Shown in pieces: positions 18,959 through 27,210 of a stretch of 64,000 nucleotides of DNA. The notes below the pieces were generated by a model. It did no database searches. It saw only the letters and a list, made by a program, of their open reading frames with translations, and was not told where the DNA came from. A program made the translations under genes and the position numbers. Origin of the DNA: Xenorhabdus griffiniae (GTDB lineage: Bacteria > Pseudomonadota > Gammaproteobacteria > Enterobacterales > Enterobacteriaceae); NCBI RefSeq assembly GCF_001028135.1, contig NZ_LDNM01000044.1:1-64000 (forward strand), in the 5' to 3' direction. The stretch's first letter is position 1; every line of letters starts with the position of its first letter.

Positions 18959-19026
18959 GTGTTCCCCGTAAGCACGGGGATAAACCGCACGGTAGCCACA
19001 ACGATTTAGTGTTTCGTTGGTGTTCC
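18959..19026 (+). CRISPR. Orphan type I-E CRISPR unit: one repeat, one 32-nt spacer, 7-nt stub of a second repeat
   Basis: A 29-nt repeat at 18959-18987 begins GTGTTCCCCG, has the hairpin core CCCCGTAAGCACGGGG (6-bp stem, AAGC loop) and ends ATAAACCG, which is the type I-E/Cas6e repeat pattern. The next 32 bases (18988-19019) have exactly the I-E spacer length. Then GTGTTCC at 19020-19026 restarts the repeat before the sequence diverges. No cas genes are in the window. A single-repeat CRISPR RNA, NilD, is known in Xenorhabdus nematophila, where it is processed by Cas6e and needed for nematode colonisation; the layout here is similar, but sequence identity to nilD is not something I can verify. 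Confidence 0.85.
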
Positions 19027-19061
19027 TACCAATTAACAACCTTATGCCACACCCGAAATTT

Positions 19062-20042
19062 CTACTGACTTTCCGCTGTAATACTTTCTTTCAGTAATGT
19101 GTGATTCACAGCATATTTTGCTTGCCATGCTTTAGGGTTGATTAAATAATGTTGCCGGAAACGTTTAGAAAAATGACTTGGGCTGGAATAACCCACTGCG
19201 GCAGCAACCTCAATGACATTCATCCCTTTCTTCAATAAATCTTCCGCTGTGGTCATACGAACGTTTTCCAGATATTGATGGAAGGTACGGAAAACAACCG
19301 CCCGGAATCCCTCTTTTAATTTCCGCTCATTCAACCCCACGGCTCTTGATAACAATTTTATAGTCCAGGGGTAATGATAATCGTTATTAATTATTTTTAT
19401 CGCATTATAAACAGCACGGCGCTGCAATCCGCTAATCACATTATATTGGCAATCATAAATTTGAGCTGCCACACAAGCGAGTATTTCTAACGCCTTTGCC
19501 TTTAAATAGACCTTTCTGACACTCCCGTTTAATTGACATTCTTCTATTTGATTCACTATCTGCATAAAGGGGGGATAGATAGGGCAAGCCATCATCAAGG
19601 CATCACTATAACTCGCGTTTTTCTCAAAACCAGCCGTTAACCTGGTAAACGATGGTAACTCCTGAGCTTCAATTTCGTTCAGAGAAAAACGGATATCGAG
19701 AATATGCCAGATTCCGCAGCCAAAGAAATTCATACCCCGCGTCATCGTAGGCGAATAAAAAAATACCATCGTTCCCGGATTAATATCTAAAACCTCGCCA
19801 TTCTCAATTGCCATTTTCCCCTTGCCACTGAGAACAAAAGCTATTGACACTGTTGGCGGTCCTTCACAATATTCTGTAAAATCTTGGCTTAATTCAAGAT
19901 GGATACGGTTGATGTGAATTCCATCAGAAAGCTCCTCGGTCAGCAATAAAGGCGTTGTGTTATTTTCCTCTGCTGGCGAATGCCTATTATTGCTATGGCC
20001 CGCCGTGAAAATTCCCAATGTCTCGCTATAGATCGTCTTCAT
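19062..20042 (-). CDS. AraC-family regulator of the siderophore cluster (YbtA-like)
   Basis: A 326-residue transcription factor. Residues about 40-210 form a ligand-sensing N-terminal domain and the C-terminal 100 residues carry two helix-turn-helix units: TIKLLSRAVGLNERKLKEGF and VIEVAAAVGYSSPSHFSKRF. This is the architecture of YbtA and PchR, which bind the ferric siderophore and activate receptor and biosynthesis genes. The ATG at 20042 is preferred because AGAGG lies five bases before it; a GTG at 20072 is weaker. It is divergent from the receptor gene and shares its Fur-box-containing intergenic region, so it is probably iron-repressed and acts on the adjacent operon. Role inferred from family and position. 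Confidence 0.88.
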   Translation of the reverse strand: MKTIYSETLGIFTAGHSNNRHSPAEENNTTPLLLTEELSDGIHINRIHLELSQDFTEYCEGPPTVSIAFVLSGKGKMAIENGEVLDINPGTMVFFYSPTMTRGMNFFGCGIWHILDIRFSLNEIEAQELPSFTRLTAGFEKNASYSDALMMACPIYPPFMQIVNQIEECQLNGSVRKVYLKAKALEILACVAAQIYDCQYNVISGLQRRAVYNAIKIINNDYHYPWTIKLLSRAVGLNERKLKEGFRAVVFRTFHQYLENVRMTTAEDLLKKGMNVIEVAAAVGYSSPSHFSKRFRQHYLINPKAWQAKYAVNHTLLKESITAESQ

Positions 20043-20187
20043 GAAATCCTCTGTAAAATTAGCATCAGACACCCATCATTTCAAAAAAAACGCTTTCCAA
20101 AATAAAAACAGCATGTTATGCGTATTAAAGACATTATTCTTTTATTTTATATAGTTATATACAGATGTGAATATCACGCAATTTATC

Positions 20188-20206
20188 ATTAATGAGAATC
20201 ATTATC
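20188..20206. promoter_or_regulatory. Fur box in the divergent regulator/receptor promoter region
   Basis: ATTAATGAGAATCATTATC matches 16 of 19 positions of the Fur consensus GATAATGATAATCATTATC. It lies between the AraC-type gene and the receptor gene, so iron-loaded Fur could repress both. Confidence 0.85.
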
Positions 20207-20289
20207 AATAGTACGTATCGCGCTATTTTTGTCCCTATCCCGTTAGCTCTTCTTTTCTATTCCAGTTAGTTTCATCAGATATGTTTCCG

Positions 20290-20322
20290 GGTTTACCACA
20301 CTTGTTTGGTTTACCACATTTG
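20290..20322. promoter_or_regulatory. Direct repeats upstream of the receptor gene, candidate AraC-protein operator
   Basis: GGTTTACCACACTTG (20290-20304) and GGTTTACCACATTTG (20308-20322) differ at one base and start 18 bp apart, about two helical turns, ending 41 bases before the receptor ATG. AraC-family activators typically bind such tandem half-sites next to the -35 region, so this is the best candidate site for the divergent regulator. Confidence 0.55.
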
Positions 20323-20363
20323 ATCTTTTTAAAACATGATTTGGAAAGGCATAAAGAGTATTT

Positions 20364-22346
20364 ATGAAAAAAAAATATGCGAAAGCGTCTGTCTTATGTT
20401 GTCTGATCACACCTGTTGTGGCCTGGGCGGAGCCTTCACCCAAAGCCACAGAAGATGTTTTGATTGTGACGGCTAACAAACGAGCAGAAGCATTAAATAA
20501 AGTTAATGGCAGCATTTTGGTAAAAACTGGCGAGGAACTTGAGCAAACGGGTATCACTCAGGTACAGGATCTTGAACGCGCTTTCCCTGGCTTACAAATC
20601 CGCTCTCGCGGTAACCGAACCTATTCAGCGACCACAATTCGGGGTATCAGTTCACCCGATTACTATTCACCTTCCATTCGCATTTATGTTGATGGTGTTC
20701 CTCAGGATCACCAGTTTCTGACACAAGAGTTAATCAATGTAGAACGTGTAGAATTATTACGTGGTCCGCAAGGCACTTTATATGGTGGCAACGCTCAGGC
20801 CGGTGTTATCAATATTATCACCCGTTCTCCGAAAGAAGGTCCCTGGCTTAACCTTTCTGGTCATTATTCCAAGTTAAAACAAGGCGGTTCCTTCAGCGGT
20901 TCAATGCCGCTTATTGAAGACATGCTTTATGGCAGCATGAGTCTACGCTGGGTAAAAGAGCCAGGACAAATTGATGCACCAAATCGCGGTGATAAAAATA
21001 TTGATGCCAGCAAAACCTGGCTCGGTAAAGGAAAGCTGACATTTGCACCAGACGATTCTCCTTTCAGCGCTGAACTTAGCTTTGCTCATGAAGATCTCAA
21101 TTCACATGAAGAGCTTTATTTAACTGACGAACAGTTCCGGCAGAAAAAATATGATGGCCCTATCCCGGATTTAACACGACGCGTCAACAGTTATGCCCTC
21201 AAAGCGGAATATGATTTTGGCAACAACGTATTAACCAGTGTCACCGCCTATCAGGATCGCGATATTTTCCGTGATTTTATCGGGGGTAAATGGAAAGAAA
21301 AACACCACGCCACAACCCAAGAGTTGCGTTTAAATTCCAGCTACTCAAATGGGATTACCCATGTTCTCGGTGGCTGGTTCTCAGATGAAACTAACAAACA
21401 TTATACTCGCTATAATGATGCGCATAACAAAATCAAAGGAAAATCGCTAGCCCTGTTCGGTGAAGTTAAATTACCCATTGCATCTCAATGGGATCTTACC
21501 CTTGGCGGACGTCTGTCACATGAAAAATCCCAGATCAATTATTCAGGATCTGACATCATGAAGATTGACGCTTTTGATAATCAGGTTTCCAGCAACGAAT
21601 TTATACCTAAAGCAGCTCTGGGCTGGCAATTGACACCTGATAGCCGTTTCTATCTCTCTGCCACCAAAGGATACAAACCGGGCGGGTTCAACAACATCGT
21701 TTCTTCCATCAATAATAGAAAGCCTTATGATACCGAAACCTCAGGCAATTATGAGTTCGGTTGGCATACCTCGTTCTTTAATAACGCAATGACACTAAAC
21801 AGTGCGGTTTACTACATCCGTTCCAAAGATAAGCAGATCTATGTTGGACCTATGGGAGGGCAATTTATCCGCAACGCCGGAAAAGCAGAAAGTAAAGGTA
21901 TTGAACTGAGCAGCCAGATTAAGCCAATGCAAGGGCTTAGACTTTCTCTGGGTGGTAGCATAGGTAAGTCAAATTTCACTGATACAACACAGGGTGTAAG
22001 TTATAAAGGCAAACGCCTGCCTTATGCACCAGATGTCATGCTTAATGCAAGTTTCGACTATCTGATTGATCAAACATTGTTACCGGGTAACCTCTATTTC
22101 AATGCCGCCACTCGCTATTATTCAAAAAGCTACTTTGATGAAGCGAATACCCTTGAACAAGGGGGATATACTCTCTATGACGCGTCACTCAGTTTAGAAA
22201 TGGATCATGGCATCAATGTCAAACTTTATGGCGAAAACTTAGGTAACAAACAGTACCGTGTCTCTAGTTTCCAGCTTATGAACGGTACGCACAGCATGAT
22301 AAGTAAGGGCTTGAATGTGGGGCTGGATGTGAGCGTTGCACTATGA
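20364..22346 (+). CDS. TonB-dependent ferric siderophore receptor (FyuA family)
   Basis: A 660-residue outer-membrane receptor that would import the ferric siderophore. A signal peptide (about residues 1-22, MKKKYAKASVLCCLITPVVA, cleavage near WAEP) is followed by a TonB box-like segment EDVLIVTANKR. The plug domain contains VERVELLRGPQGTLYGGNAQAG (about 128-149), and the beta barrel ends NVGLDVSVAL. The length and motifs resemble FyuA/Psn (673 residues) of yersiniabactin. It is the first gene of the long operon, downstream of the Fur box and the direct repeats, and its stop overlaps the next start (ATGATG at 22343). Confidence 0.92.
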   Translation: MKKKYAKASVLCCLITPVVAWAEPSPKATEDVLIVTANKRAEALNKVNGSILVKTGEELEQTGITQVQDLERAFPGLQIRSRGNRTYSATTIRGISSPDYYSPSIRIYVDGVPQDHQFLTQELINVERVELLRGPQGTLYGGNAQAGVINIITRSPKEGPWLNLSGHYSKLKQGGSFSGSMPLIEDMLYGSMSLRWVKEPGQIDAPNRGDKNIDASKTWLGKGKLTFAPDDSPFSAELSFAHEDLNSHEELYLTDEQFRQKKYDGPIPDLTRRVNSYALKAEYDFGNNVLTSVTAYQDRDIFRDFIGGKWKEKHHATTQELRLNSSYSNGITHVLGGWFSDETNKHYTRYNDAHNKIKGKSLALFGEVKLPIASQWDLTLGGRLSHEKSQINYSGSDIMKIDAFDNQVSSNEFIPKAALGWQLTPDSRFYLSATKGYKPGGFNNIVSSINNRKPYDTETSGNYEFGWHTSFFNNAMTLNSAVYYIRSKDKQIYVGPMGGQFIRNAGKAESKGIELSSQIKPMQGLRLSLGGSIGKSNFTDTTQGVSYKGKRLPYAPDVMLNASFDYLIDQTLLPGNLYFNAATRYYSKSYFDEANTLEQGGYTLYDASLSLEMDHGINVKLYGENLGNKQYRVSSFQLMNGTHSMISKGLNVGLDVSVAL

Positions 22347-23614
22347 TGCACAATACCTCACATCGCCGTCACATCTCGTTACTACTTTTGACTTTGGCGG
22401 GTGTTTACACCATCCAAAGTACCATTGGTATGTTAACGTTACAAAGCATGCCGGCATTTCTACGCAACCACGGTGTTACCCCAGATAAGATAGGGTTACT
22501 CTATCTATTGATGCTACCTTGGGCATTTAAATTCCTCTGGGCTTCCGTTGTAGAACGCTATCGCAAATCAGGTTCGGGGGATACTCACCCCCGCCGTCTC
22601 ATGCTCTGCGGCAATCTGTTAATTGTCCTGCTTTTTGGTTCAATATCATTGGCAAAACCTGCTGAACATATGCCGCTCATTATCGCGGCTCTGTTTCTGA
22701 TTACGCTGTGCCTGACTGTGGTAGATACCACCACGGATGGTCATGCTATTGACCGATTATCACCACAGCATCGCCCCTGGAGCAACGTCATGCAGGTTGG
22801 GGGCAGTTATCTGGGGGCTATGATCGGCAGCGGCCTGTTTTTATATCTTACTTCACTGTATGGCTGGCACATTGGTGCAGGCATGTTAGCTATAGCGATC
22901 CTATTAATGTCGCTGCCTGTCTTGTTCATTCGGAAAACGCAGGGGCAGGGAGAATCAAATGGGTCAAAAACGCCAAGTACAGCATCTTCAAATCTATCTC
23001 AAAAACCATCGCTAAAGGATGCATTACGCCGTACTCCGGTTAAACAAGCGCTGATGTTAATACTGTTGTGTATGATTGGGACACGCCTGTCACTCGGTAT
23101 GCTCTCCCCATTTTTAGTCGATCGCGGCGTAGACTTGACCCAATTAGGCATCATTGCTGCCAGTGGGGGGGCATTAGCCGGTTTATCCGGTGTCCTGCTT
23201 GGTGGCATCGTGGTACGTAAGTTAGGTGCCGTCCAGACATTATTGGCGGTAATGCTGCTTGAATGTCTGGTATTAGTCAGTATTTTTTGGCTTGCCCAAC
23301 AACCAGAAACTCCCCTATCCCTGCTTTCAGCCGCATACGTTTTTATTACGTTAATCACCGCCACCAAATTTGTTGCCCTGTATACCCAAATGATGTCTCT
23401 GGCGGCCGGCATACAGTCTGGTGTGGATTTTGCGTTGATGCAATCCGCAGATATGAGCATTGCGATCATCTGTTCAATACTGGGTGGATTGATTGTGACC
23501 AAAGCAAGCTATGCCTCTCTTTTCGCGCTTGCATCACTCTTCACCCTCGCAGGCTTGTTCTGGACATTACGTAAGCGCCACGATTTCCAAAAGGAAAACA
23601 CCTATGCTCAGTAA
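22343..23614 (+). CDS. RhtX/FptX-type MFS siderophore transporter (YbtX/Irp8-like)
   Basis: A 423-residue major facilitator with about 12 membrane segments. It begins with a short cytoplasmic tail, then LLLLTLAGVYTIQSTIGMLT; LPWAFKFLWASVVERY at about residues 54-69 and CLTVVDTTTDGHAIDRLSP near 127-145 are characteristic of the RhtX/FptX family, single-component inner-membrane importers for rhizobactin and pyochelin; YbtX of yersiniabactin clusters is of the same kind. It starts inside the receptor stop codon and overlaps the next ABC gene by 11 bases, so translation is coupled. Import rather than export is inferred from the family. Confidence 0.85.
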   Translation: MMHNTSHRRHISLLLLTLAGVYTIQSTIGMLTLQSMPAFLRNHGVTPDKIGLLYLLMLPWAFKFLWASVVERYRKSGSGDTHPRRLMLCGNLLIVLLFGSISLAKPAEHMPLIIAALFLITLCLTVVDTTTDGHAIDRLSPQHRPWSNVMQVGGSYLGAMIGSGLFLYLTSLYGWHIGAGMLAIAILLMSLPVLFIRKTQGQGESNGSKTPSTASSNLSQKPSLKDALRRTPVKQALMLILLCMIGTRLSLGMLSPFLVDRGVDLTQLGIIAASGGALAGLSGVLLGGIVVRKLGAVQTLLAVMLLECLVLVSIFWLAQQPETPLSLLSAAYVFITLITATKFVALYTQMMSLAAGIQSGVDFALMQSADMSIAIICSILGGLIVTKASYASLFALASLFTLAGLFWTLRKRHDFQKENTYAQ

Positions 23615-25388
23615 TGACCCTTCTGTTCAAAACTCTCCCGAGCAGCGTGCGGCTGACGCCGGTGTCATTAAGACATTGTGGGCGATGATGCGCCCATACC
23701 GCACGCTGAGTTATGTTGCCATTGCACTGGCGGTTGTTTCCGCAGGCTTGCAAATACTGCCGGCGGCAATTGCCGGTCTGATTACCCAATCTCTCTATGA
23801 CGGGCAATATGACGCCTTACTGAATTACGGCATCATGTTATTAAGCTTTACCTTTGCCGCTATGCTGACTTTCAGTGGTTCAACGTTTGTCTCCCATTTG
23901 ATCGCTGCCGATGTTCAGGCTGATATTCGTCGTCATATCAGCAATAAATTGAAGTCTGTTCCCTTGGGCTTCTTTATGCAGACTGACAGCACTGAAATAA
24001 AGAAGATGATGCTAGATGACGTCGAACAGCTTGAAGATGGTATTGCCCACATTATTCCAGAAATGTCAGCAACCTTGTTCGGCCCATTGATTGCATTGGG
24101 TGTGATGTCAGCCATTGATTGGCGATTAGCATTGGCGGCTTTTGCCCCAACTTTGGGTGCCTGCTTATTATTCATTTATATTCAGATGAAAGTTCAAACT
24201 ACGACTCAGCGTTTTTACGCCGCCCAAAATCGTATTGCTTCGACAATGGGTGAAGTTATCAACGCAATTCCTGTAGTAAAAACCTATTCAGGCGGCAATA
24301 TTGCACTACAGCGAGCAGAAGACGCATTTACCGCGCTGACGCGAATTATTGATGTTTGGATTGAGAAAGTGCAGGTTAAATCCAGCCGGTTTTTTGTGCT
24401 GTCCAGTGCTAATTTGCTGTTTGTCCTCCCTTTAGCGATCGGGTTATTTAACCGACAAGAGATCACTTTATTCGAGTTCACTTTCTTTATTCTGGCTGCT
24501 ATGGCATTCGGCAATATTGCGTCATCCATGTTCTCTGTGATGACACGTTTGCAGCAGCAAGAGGCGTTAATCACACGTTATCGTTGGCTAATGAATCAAC
24601 CTGAATTAGCGCCATGTACTCAAAGCCAGACTCCTGCCGATCATACTGTGACTTTGCATAATGTCAGCTTTTCCTATCAGGATAAGCAGGACAATGCCTT
24701 AAATAACCTCTCATTTTCCGTCCCTGCCGGCAGTTCACTCGCTCTGGTCGGCGCCAGTGGTTCTGGCAAATCCACGATAGCCAGCCTGATTGCCCGTCTT
24801 TGGGATCCTCAACAAGGTAAAATTACTGTTGGGGGAGTTGATATCCGCAACATGGATGAACCCACGCTGCGTAATAACATCTCTTTTGTGTTCCAGCGGG
24901 TGTTTCTGTTCAACGATACGATAGCCAATAATATCCGCCTGGCCCGTCCTGATGCTTCACAAACAGAAGTTGAAGCGGCGGCCCTCGCAGCACAAGCCCA
25001 TCAATTCATCCAACAGTTACCACAAGGTTACAACACCGTGATTAACCACGGTATCAGCTTGTCTGTAGGAGAAAAACAGCGTATCGCCGTTGCCGCCGCT
25101 ATCCTGAAAAACGCCCCCATTCTTGTATTGGATGAAGCCACCGCCTATGCCGATCCCGAATGTGAAAAAGAGATGCAACAAGCACTCAATGCGTTATGCC
25201 GCAATAAGACAGTAATTGTTATCGCCCATCGTCTGCCAACCACCCGTCACCTTGATCAAATACTGGTTCTGGATAAAGGACACATCGTTGAGCAAGGCAC
25301 TCATGATGAACTGGTTGCACAGCAAGGCGCGTATGCCAAACAGTGGGCAGCCTGGCGGGGGGAAAAGACCGGAACAGGAGTAAATTAA
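23604..25388 (+). CDS. ybtP: ABC transporter half-molecule, permease-ATPase (YbtP/Irp6-like)
   Basis: A 594-residue fused membrane and ATPase protein, one half of a heterodimeric exporter-fold importer of ferric siderophore. Six membrane segments occupy about residues 35-310. The ATPase has Walker A VGASGSGKST and Walker B ILVLDEATAYADP. The ABC signature is LSVGEKQRIA rather than LSGGQ, with Val replacing the first Gly of the pair, which suggests an asymmetric dimer with one weakened site. The ATG at 23604 (MLSNDPSVQ) follows AAAAGGAA and overlaps the MFS gene; upstream in-frame codons to 23511 lie within that gene and are rejected. Partner of the next gene. Confidence 0.92.
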   Translation: MLSNDPSVQNSPEQRAADAGVIKTLWAMMRPYRTLSYVAIALAVVSAGLQILPAAIAGLITQSLYDGQYDALLNYGIMLLSFTFAAMLTFSGSTFVSHLIAADVQADIRRHISNKLKSVPLGFFMQTDSTEIKKMMLDDVEQLEDGIAHIIPEMSATLFGPLIALGVMSAIDWRLALAAFAPTLGACLLFIYIQMKVQTTTQRFYAAQNRIASTMGEVINAIPVVKTYSGGNIALQRAEDAFTALTRIIDVWIEKVQVKSSRFFVLSSANLLFVLPLAIGLFNRQEITLFEFTFFILAAMAFGNIASSMFSVMTRLQQQEALITRYRWLMNQPELAPCTQSQTPADHTVTLHNVSFSYQDKQDNALNNLSFSVPAGSSLALVGASGSGKSTIASLIARLWDPQQGKITVGGVDIRNMDEPTLRNNISFVFQRVFLFNDTIANNIRLARPDASQTEVEAAALAAQAHQFIQQLPQGYNTVINHGISLSVGEKQRIAVAAAILKNAPILVLDEATAYADPECEKEMQQALNALCRNKTVIVIAHRLPTTRHLDQILVLDKGHIVEQGTHDELVAQQGAYAKQWAAWRGEKTGTGVN

Positions 25389-25390
25389 TC

Positions 25391-27163
25391 ATGGGATTAT
25401 TTCATCGTCTCCAACAACATCTGTCTGCAAAGCTACAACGGGTCTGGTTTGGCGGGTTGTTATATAAACAACTTGATACCATTGCGATTATGGCTCAACT
25501 GGCTATCGCCGCCTGGGCTATCACTCATCTGGAGGAAAATCATCTGCAAGAAAGCGGCAACGCTATGCTGCCACTTATCACGCTGACACTATTAGTTGTT
25601 TTACTGTTGCTGCGGTTCGCTTTTATGTCTCGCGCATTACGTAAACTCACCATTGCCGCTTATGGGTTGGGAATAGAAATCCGTCGCGCTTTGCTACAAC
25701 GGCTTGTCAGTATGTCCGTAGCGACAATTCGCGGATTAAGTGCCGGAAAAATAGCCCTGACGTTATCCGAAGATGTGCAATGGCAGGAAAATCAATCAGC
25801 CTATACCACCCCACAAATCACCTGCCAGATTATGATGCTGGCGCTTATCTATCTGACTTTATTCTGGTTCGACTGGGTAGTTGCTGGCTGTGCCCTGTTA
25901 GTCTTGATGGTTGGATTACTGATCCTGGGGGGTATCCGGCAAAAACTTAATGAAATACTGCGTCGGCGGGCTGCGATGATGGCTGATGTCTCCGAATCAA
26001 TCGTAGAATATGCTCAGGGCATGGCTTTTATTCGCGCAGCGGCTGCGACCACAACGGTAGAACAACGTTTTGACCGGGAAATTGAACAACTACGTGCCGC
26101 ATTCCGCCGTGGCATATTCAAAAGCATACCGTTGCTGAGTCTGTTCTACATCATTATTGATACCAGCGTGGTGGTTGGCATTCTGGCGGGAGCTTTACGC
26201 TTTAATGAAGCACTCACTCTTCCTGAGATGCTGATCACTATTCTATTGTTGTTCGCCACGATTACCCCTTTACGCGGGATCATTCCCCTGCTCAACGTGA
26301 CCGCATTGACACAAGTCGGTGAAACACATATTGCAGAAATAGAAGCGATTGCAACGCAAACTTCCGGGCCATTAGCCGCACCAAATAAATATGATGTTGA
26401 AGTTAACAACATCTCATTTAGCTACCCGGGTACTCACCAGCCCGCTATCCAGAACGTGTCATTTTATGCACCACAAGGCAGTATGACCGCGATTGTGGGG
26501 CCAAGTGGCAGTGGTAAATCCACGCTGGCCTACTTATTACTCGCTTTCTATCAACTGGATAAAGGTGAAATCCGTTTGGGTGGAAACCCTATTCATCATT
26601 ACCAGACTCAAGCGCTGTACGACACCGTCACAATGGTATTCCAGGAAACCGCACTCTTTCAGGATACTGTCGCCAACAATCTCCGTTTGGGTGATCCAAA
26701 TGCGACACAATCAGCGCTGGAACAGGCTGCCCGCCTCGCCAGAATTCACGATACAATTATGGCATTACCGCAAGGGTACGATACACCTTTAGGTGTGGAT
26801 GGCGGTACGTTATCTGGCGGGGAGCGCCAACGGCTCGCCATTGCGCGCGCGATCCTAAAACAGTCCCCGGTGCTATTCCTGGACGAGGCAACTGCATCAC
26901 TGGATCCCGAAAATGAGCAATTGATACAAGAAGCCTTTGATTCTCTCACTCAGGATAAAACCGTTTTTGTTATCGCTCATCGTCTGAGCACGATAACCCG
27001 TGCTGATCAAATATTGGTCATGGATCATGGAACCCTCTGTGATAGCGGTACACATGATGAATTACTGAAACGTTGTCCACTTTACCAATCCCTTTGGAAA
27101 AATCACCTTGGCTCAGAAGAGCATTGGCACTTACATCCCAGTATTCACTTAAATAAGGTGTAA
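25391..27163 (+). CDS. ybtQ: ABC transporter half-molecule, permease-ATPase (YbtQ/Irp7-like)
   Basis: A 590-residue partner of the preceding transporter, again with an N-terminal six-helix membrane domain and a C-terminal ATPase. Walker A is VGPSGSGKST, the signature is a canonical LSGGERQRLA and Walker B is VLFLDEATASLDP, so this half carries the intact catalytic sites. It begins two bases after the stop of the previous gene, with GGAG upstream of ATG at 25391. Together the pair corresponds to YbtPQ, which are needed for yersiniabactin-iron use. The next gene follows after 47 bases. Confidence 0.92.
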   Translation: MGLFHRLQQHLSAKLQRVWFGGLLYKQLDTIAIMAQLAIAAWAITHLEENHLQESGNAMLPLITLTLLVVLLLLRFAFMSRALRKLTIAAYGLGIEIRRALLQRLVSMSVATIRGLSAGKIALTLSEDVQWQENQSAYTTPQITCQIMMLALIYLTLFWFDWVVAGCALLVLMVGLLILGGIRQKLNEILRRRAAMMADVSESIVEYAQGMAFIRAAAATTTVEQRFDREIEQLRAAFRRGIFKSIPLLSLFYIIIDTSVVVGILAGALRFNEALTLPEMLITILLLFATITPLRGIIPLLNVTALTQVGETHIAEIEAIATQTSGPLAAPNKYDVEVNNISFSYPGTHQPAIQNVSFYAPQGSMTAIVGPSGSGKSTLAYLLLAFYQLDKGEIRLGGNPIHHYQTQALYDTVTMVFQETALFQDTVANNLRLGDPNATQSALEQAARLARIHDTIMALPQGYDTPLGVDGGTLSGGERQRLAIARAILKQSPVLFLDEATASLDPENEQLIQEAFDSLTQDKTVFVIAHRLSTITRADQILVMDHGTLCDSGTHDELLKRCPLYQSLWKNHLGSEEHWHLHPSIHLNKV

Positions 27164-27210
27164 CACTTCCAATTGATTTATCAGGTACTGTCATTTTATA
27201 GGATTTACTC

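Noticed and set aside
19020-19061. A longer CRISPR array continuing to the right
   Set aside because: Only seven bases of a second repeat (GTGTTCC) are present before the sequence diverges and the AraC gene ends at 19062; no further repeat is found.
20243-20557. A minus-strand 104-codon frame over the receptor promoter and signal peptide
   Set aside because: It is antisense to a well supported gene and covers the direct repeats upstream of the receptor; composition is that of a shadow frame.
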